From Syntrophaceae bacterium PtaB.Bin038 (lineage in GTDB: Bacteria; Desulfobacterota; Syntrophia; Syntrophales; UBA2192): a stretch of DNA of 8,814 nucleotides. The notes under the pieces are model-generated. The model was not told the DNA's origin. It made no database searches and saw only the letters and a program-made list of their open reading frames with translations. Location of the stretch: assembly GCA_002067855.1 (NCBI GenBank), contig MVQS01000320.1:1-8814 (forward strand), written 5' to 3'. Made by a program: the position numbers and the translations under genes. Within the stretch, counting starts at the first letter, position 1. Each line of letters begins with the position of its first letter. This document shows positions 6,938-8,814 of the stretch, piece by piece.

Positions 6938-7237
6938 TTATGAACGTGCCGTGATCGGGGTTGCGCGAAGCCTTAAACCAAGCGCACGCATGACCTTGAG
7001 CACCGTGGCGAACTCCGGGTTGCCTTCGGGCGATAAAGCCTTATACAGACTCTCGCGGCCAAGGCCCGTTTCACGGGCGATTTGCGTTATCCCTTTTGCA
7101 CGCGCGATATCCCCCATCGCGGCAGCCACCAGCGCCGGATGACCTTCTTCCAGGGCGGCTTCCAGATAGGCTGCCATGTCCTCCGCAGTCTCGAGATGTT
7201 GAACAACATCCCAGGGACGTGTTTTTGTTTTTGCCAC
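6938..7237 (-). CDS. HigA/HI1420-type addiction module antitoxin
   Basis: A 99-residue HTH antitoxin of the TIGR02684 / COG3636 type (probable addiction module antidote protein). It reads RPWDVVQHLETAEDMAAYLE at the N-terminus, then ALVAAAMGDIARAKG. The helix-turn-helix segment ITQIARETGLGRESLYKAL follows, then GNPEFATVLKVMRALGLRL, all strongly family-like. It should bind its toxin and repress the operon. The start is the GTG at 7237, about 7 bases after AGGAGG. That RBS overlaps the toxin stop, so the antitoxin is coupled to the upstream toxin gene with a 10-base gap. The frame remains open upstream, but that extension lies inside the toxin gene and is not expected to be translated. The antitoxin appears intact although its partner toxin is broken. 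It converges on the WYL gene, whose stop is 67 bp away. Confidence 0.92.
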   Translation of the reverse strand: MAKTKTRPWDVVQHLETAEDMAAYLEAALEEGHPALVAAAMGDIARAKGITQIARETGLGRESLYKALSPEGNPEFATVLKVMRALGLRLRATPITARS

Positions 7238-7247
7238 AACAAACCTC

Positions 7248-7538
7248 CTATAGTTCCCGCGCAAGCTTCTGCGCTTTCTTGATGTCCCGATCCTGGCTGT
7301 GTTTATCGCCACCGGCAAGCAAGATCACCAGTGTCCGGCCGCGGCGCACGAAGTAAACCCGATAACCGGGCCCGAAGTCTATTCGCAATTCCGAGACACC
7401 CTCACCGACTGGCTTCGCATCGCCGAAATTGCCGAGCGACAGTCGTCGAATACGAACATTGATACGTGCACGAACCTGCCGATCACGCAAGCCATCAAAC
7501 TATCGGGTAAAAATCTCTGTCTGCCACACTTCAATCAT
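7248..7538 (-). pseudogene. HigB/RelE-superfamily (HI1419-type) toxin interrupted by an in-frame amber codon
   Basis: From the ATG at 7538 the frame reads MIEVWQTEIFTR, then TAG (7502-7500), then FDGLRDRQVRARINVRIRRL and onward in the same frame to the normal stop at 7248. It contains the family-like ELRIDFGPGYRVYFV and LVILLAGGDKHSQ segments. Total length is 96 sense or stop positions, normal for TIGR02683 / Gp49-like killer proteins. In relatives I recall Trp between the Arg and Phe (RWFDGL), so a TGG-to-TAG change is the simplest cause. Restart at the TTG at 7490 would lose the first 16 residues, including the first beta strand, and is unlikely to give active toxin. Amber suppression or a sequencing error are alternatives. 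The gene precedes its intact antitoxin in the usual toxin-first order. Confidence 0.9.
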
Positions 7539-7545
7539 TTTTTCT

Positions 7546-7563
7546 TGTATCCTATAAGATACA
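7546..7563. promoter_or_regulatory. Probable operator of the minus-strand TA module
   Basis: TGTATC-CTATAA-GATACA is a 6-bp inverted repeat with an AT-rich centre, located 7 bases upstream of the toxin ATG (7538). Toxin-antitoxin modules of this type are autorepressed by the HTH antitoxin at palindromes over the promoter. The centre contains TTATAG on the minus strand, a possible -10, so operator and promoter probably overlap. No firm -35 was identified. Confidence 0.5.
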
Positions 7564-7578
7564 TCATTGCAAGGAAAA

Positions 7579-7892
7579 TCTCGCAGAGCGCCAACATCTG
7601 GTTCTGCGAGGAGCGCAACCTGGAGGTGCTCATCGAGGTGAACCCCAAGGCCGCCGACTACTTCAGGCGAAGAAAGATCTTCCCCACGCAGGAGATCAGG
7701 GAAACGAAACCCGACGGTTCGCTGATCGTCAGCCTGAAGGTGGGACACTTCGGGGAGGTGCGGGAAACTCTCAAGATGTGGCTGCCGAACGTGAGAATAC
7801 TGGAACCCGAAGGTCTGCGGAAAGACTTCATCACTGAGGTGCAGAAATGGCTCTCATGGCAAATATCTTCAAATGTCAACATGCAAGCCTGA
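7579..7892 (+). pseudogene. Truncated second copy of the WYL regulator (WCX C-terminal fragment)
   Basis: From about 7583 the sequence encodes the last 90 or so residues of a WYL regulator, starting QSANIWFCEERNLEVL. It differs from the intact upstream gene at five amino acids by my count (T to C, G to D, K to R, N to H, I to V), while most nucleotide changes are synonymous. HTH and WYL domains are missing: homology stops abruptly at the promoter side of the TA cassette. A one-base deletion just after 7861 shifts the last codons, so it ends ISSNVNMQA at a TGA (7890-7892) instead of NI-stop. It has no start codon or RBS of its own. The mostly synonymous divergence suggests it was once a functional paralogue, later truncated. 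Confidence 0.88.
7583..7868 (+). repeat. Direct repeat copy B: WYL gene 3' fragment
   Basis: Partner of 6582-6868. The two copies run in the same direction and enclose the minus-strand TA module. The stretch 7785-7861 is identical to 6784-6860, whereas the preceding 200 or so bases are about 89% identical by hand count. The uneven divergence points to gene conversion or a recombination breakpoint. Confidence 0.92.
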
Positions 7893-7936
7893 CCCCCCTC
7901 TTCCGACTCGCGCCCCGCGCCGGCCGCTGATAACGC

Positions 7937-7965
7937 TTGACATTAATAACGCATTGCGTTAATAT
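7937..7965 (+). promoter_or_regulatory. Sigma70-type promoter of higBA
   Basis: A perfect -35, TTGACA (7937-7942), and a -10, TAATAT (7960-7965), are separated by exactly 17 bases. The predicted start of transcription at about 7971-7973 coincides with the toxin ATG at 7972. This is the best promoter in the window, and its spacer carries the operator palindrome. Confidence 0.85.
7947..7961. promoter_or_regulatory. HigA operator palindrome in the promoter spacer
   Basis: TAACGCATTGCGTTA is a perfect inverted repeat (TAACGC, three-base centre, GCGTTA) filling most of the space between -35 and -10 and touching the -10. A third half-site TAACGC lies at 7931-7936 in direct orientation, 16 bp from the first. 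The form resembles known HigA/GraA-type operators (TAACG-n-CGTTA). Binding by the antitoxin encoded at 8264 would block RNA polymerase, giving autorepression. Confidence 0.75.
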
Positions 7966-7971
7966 CATCCC

Positions 7972-8253
7972 ATGATAAAGTCCTTCAGATGCCGGGAGAC
8001 CGAAAAGCTGTTCCGCCGGGAACACTCCGGGAAATTTTCGCCGGATATCCAGCGGCAGGCGCAACGGAAACTTTATCTGCTGGATGCGGCAGTGTCGCTG
8101 GGAGATCTCAGGGTGCCGCCCGGGAACCGGCTCGAGGCGCTTGCCGGCAACCGGAAGGGCTGGCACGGCATCCTGATCAACGATCAGTGGCGGATCTGTT
8201 TCCACTGGAAGGACAATGACGCCCACGACGTGGAGGTCGTGGACTACCATTGA
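7972..8253 (+). CDS. higB: HigB-type RelE-superfamily toxin
   Basis: A 93-residue toxin of the plasmid-maintenance killer family (PF05015). It opens MIKSFRCRETEKLFRRE, has LDAAVSLGDLRVPPGNRLEAL at about 37-57 and RKGWHGILINDQWRICFHW at 61-79, and ends EVVDYH. The conserved Arg in WRICF (R74) and the terminal His (H93) are kept, as in active HigB ribosome-dependent mRNA endonucleases. It therefore looks functional. The start codon coincides with the predicted transcription start and has no Shine-Dalgarno, so the toxin is probably translated from a leaderless mRNA, which would keep its yield low. The antitoxin gene follows after 10 bases, with its RBS beginning at the toxin stop. It is unrelated in sequence to the broken toxin at 7248-7538. 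Confidence 0.95.
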   Translation: MIKSFRCRETEKLFRREHSGKFSPDIQRQAQRKLYLLDAAVSLGDLRVPPGNRLEALAGNRKGWHGILINDQWRICFHWKDNDAHDVEVVDYH

Positions 8254-8263
8254 GGAGAACCCC

Positions 8264-8563
8264 ATGAAAACGAAGAAACTGTCCCCCATTCACCCCGGCG
8301 AGATCCTGAACGAGGAATTCCTCGAACCGATGGGGATCAGCCAGTATCGTCTCGCAAAGAGCCTCTCCGTCCCGCCGCGGCGGATCAACGAGATCGTTCA
8401 CGGCAAACGGGCGATCACCGCCGACACGGCCATGCGGCTGGCCCGCTACTTCGGCACGACGCCGCAGTTCTGGATGAACCTGCAGGGCCGCTACGATCTC
8501 GACGTGGCCGAGGACCGGCTTGCCGACCGGATCCGGAAGGAAGTCCATCCCTACGCGGCATGA
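8264..8563 (+). CDS. higA: HigA-type XRE antitoxin
   Basis: A 99-residue antitoxin and repressor. It begins MKTKKLSPIHPGEILNEEFL, the standard HigA opening. An XRE helix-turn-helix follows at about 24-60 (ISQYRLAKSLSVPPRRINEI, then HGKRAITADTAMRLARYF). It ends with GTTPQFWMNLQGRYDLDVAE, another hallmark of the family. The protein sequesters HigB and represses the promoter at 7937-7965. The ATG at 8264 is preceded by GAGGAG (8252-8257) that overlaps the toxin TGA, giving tight coupling and a stronger translation signal than the toxin has. The frame is open upstream within the toxin gene, but that extension has no support. The gene ends 18 bases from the convergent small ORF. Confidence 0.95.
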   Translation: MKTKKLSPIHPGEILNEEFLEPMGISQYRLAKSLSVPPRRINEIVHGKRAITADTAMRLARYFGTTPQFWMNLQGRYDLDVAEDRLADRIRKEVHPYAA

Positions 8564-8581
8564 GGCCAGCCTGCTCCCTTT

Positions 8582-8728
8582 CTATTTCATCGTCACCTTC
8601 TTTTTGTCCACTTTCCCGTTTTCGTAAACGCCGAGTGGCGTGTTGGTCTGCGCCGCGATTTCCCTCGCCCACCTGGCGGCCCGTCTCAGCGCAACCCCCA
8701 CCTTGGCGAGAAGCTCGTCACGAACCAC
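8582..8728 (-). CDS. Small protein of unknown function, 48 residues
   Basis: The complement strand reads VVRDELLAKVGVALRRAARW, then AREIAAQTNTPLGVYENGKV and DKKKVTMK before a TAG at 8584-8582. Sequence character supports coding: an amphipathic Arg/Ala-rich helix, then a TPLGVYENGKV strand-like segment, with GC-rich third positions. It resembles small conserved hypothetical proteins I have seen in bacterial genomes near toxin-antitoxin loci, but I cannot name a family. The start is unclear. The frame is open back to 8764 (preceded by a TAG) and includes the similar-looking KVGRAKDKI, but the only standard start is the GTG at 8728. Its nearest purine-rich stretch (GGAAGAG, 8750-8744) is about 15 bases away. 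An upstream start may have been lost. Confidence 0.5.
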   Translation of the reverse strand: MVRDELLAKVGVALRRAARWAREIAAQTNTPLGVYENGKVDKKKVTMK

Positions 8729-8793
8729 GATTTTGTCTTTGGCTCTTCCGACTTTGTTGTGCAGCTAAACAGAGACAAGTCACTGTAATAGTT

Positions 8794-8801
8794 GTTTAAA
8801 C
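8794..8801. other. GTTTAAAC palindrome near the right edge
   Basis: This 8-bp AT-rich palindrome lies upstream of the small minus-strand ORF. It could belong to that gene's promoter region or to a gene beyond the window. Nothing else is recognised in 8765-8814. Confidence 0.2.
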
Positions 8802-8814
8802 GCTCTTTGAAAGT

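Noticed and set aside
6906..6949. GCACG...CGTGC pairing between the convergent WYL and antitoxin genes as a bidirectional terminator
   Set aside because: The stem is only five bases with a 34-base loop and no adjacent T run, so it is likely chance.
7238..7318. N-terminal extension of the minus-strand antitoxin to 7318
   Set aside because: It would overlap the toxin's 3' end in another frame. AGGAGG just before GTG 7237 and the family-like length of 99 residues fix the shorter start.
7299..7892. A single 197-residue plus-strand protein joining the region opposite the TA toxin to the WYL fragment
   Set aside because: The first 95 codons are antisense to the toxin gene and resemble nothing. 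Only the part from about 7583 is WYL-derived, so the open frame is accidental.

Overview
The window reads as chromosomal DNA from a GC-rich bacterium. The protein families present (SEC-C, SWIM, DUF7309/DUF6930-like, WYL, several toxin-antitoxin pairs) and the strong GGAGG-type ribosome binding sites would suit a deltaproteobacterial (Desulfobacterota-like) genome, but this is a style judgement, not a phylogenetic result. No rRNA, tRNA, transposase, integrase or CRISPR array was recognised.

Layout. (1) 1-290, minus strand: the N-terminal part of an ARPP-1-like protein that runs off the left edge. (2) 538-1211, plus strand: an overlapping HEPN/MNT gene pair, visibly AT-richer than its surroundings. 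The nucleotidyltransferase motif is intact, but the HEPN protein lacks the usual RX4-6H RNase motif. (3) 1224-4630, minus strand: a two-gene unit with a SEC-C zinc-motif protein first and a 627-residue SWIM zinc-finger protein second, transcribed from a good candidate promoter at 4687-4715. The SWIM gene's start is disturbed: a well-placed ATG with a strong RBS opens a 13-codon frame that stops over the TTG where the long frame begins, which looks like a one-base frameshift. (4) 4819-5847, plus strand, divergent from that unit: a protein with DUF7309-like and DUF6930-like halves.

(5) 5932-7892 is a rearranged patch. An intact HTH-WYL regulator is followed by a minus-strand toxin-antitoxin module of the HI1419/HI1420 (HigBA-like) type, and then by a second, truncated copy of the WYL gene's 3' end. 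The two copies form a direct repeat exactly 1001 bp apart, so the TA cassette lies between them. The TA toxin is interrupted by an in-frame amber codon where the family usually has Trp, while its antitoxin is intact. (6) 7931-8563, plus strand: an intact higBA module with a near-perfect sigma70-type promoter whose spacer contains the palindrome TAACGCATTGCGTTA. The toxin start codon falls at the predicted transcription start, implying a leaderless toxin mRNA. (7) 8582-8728, minus strand: a small probable coding region of unknown function.

Three two-gene toxin/antitoxin-like modules, a WYL regulator and a decayed WYL paralogue within about 9 kb give this the look of an accessory island. The SEC-C / SWIM / DUF7309-DUF6930 cluster is the best candidate for an uncharacterised multi-gene function. 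The WYL-TA-WYL' repeat structure and the amber-inactivated toxin are the clearest unusual features.
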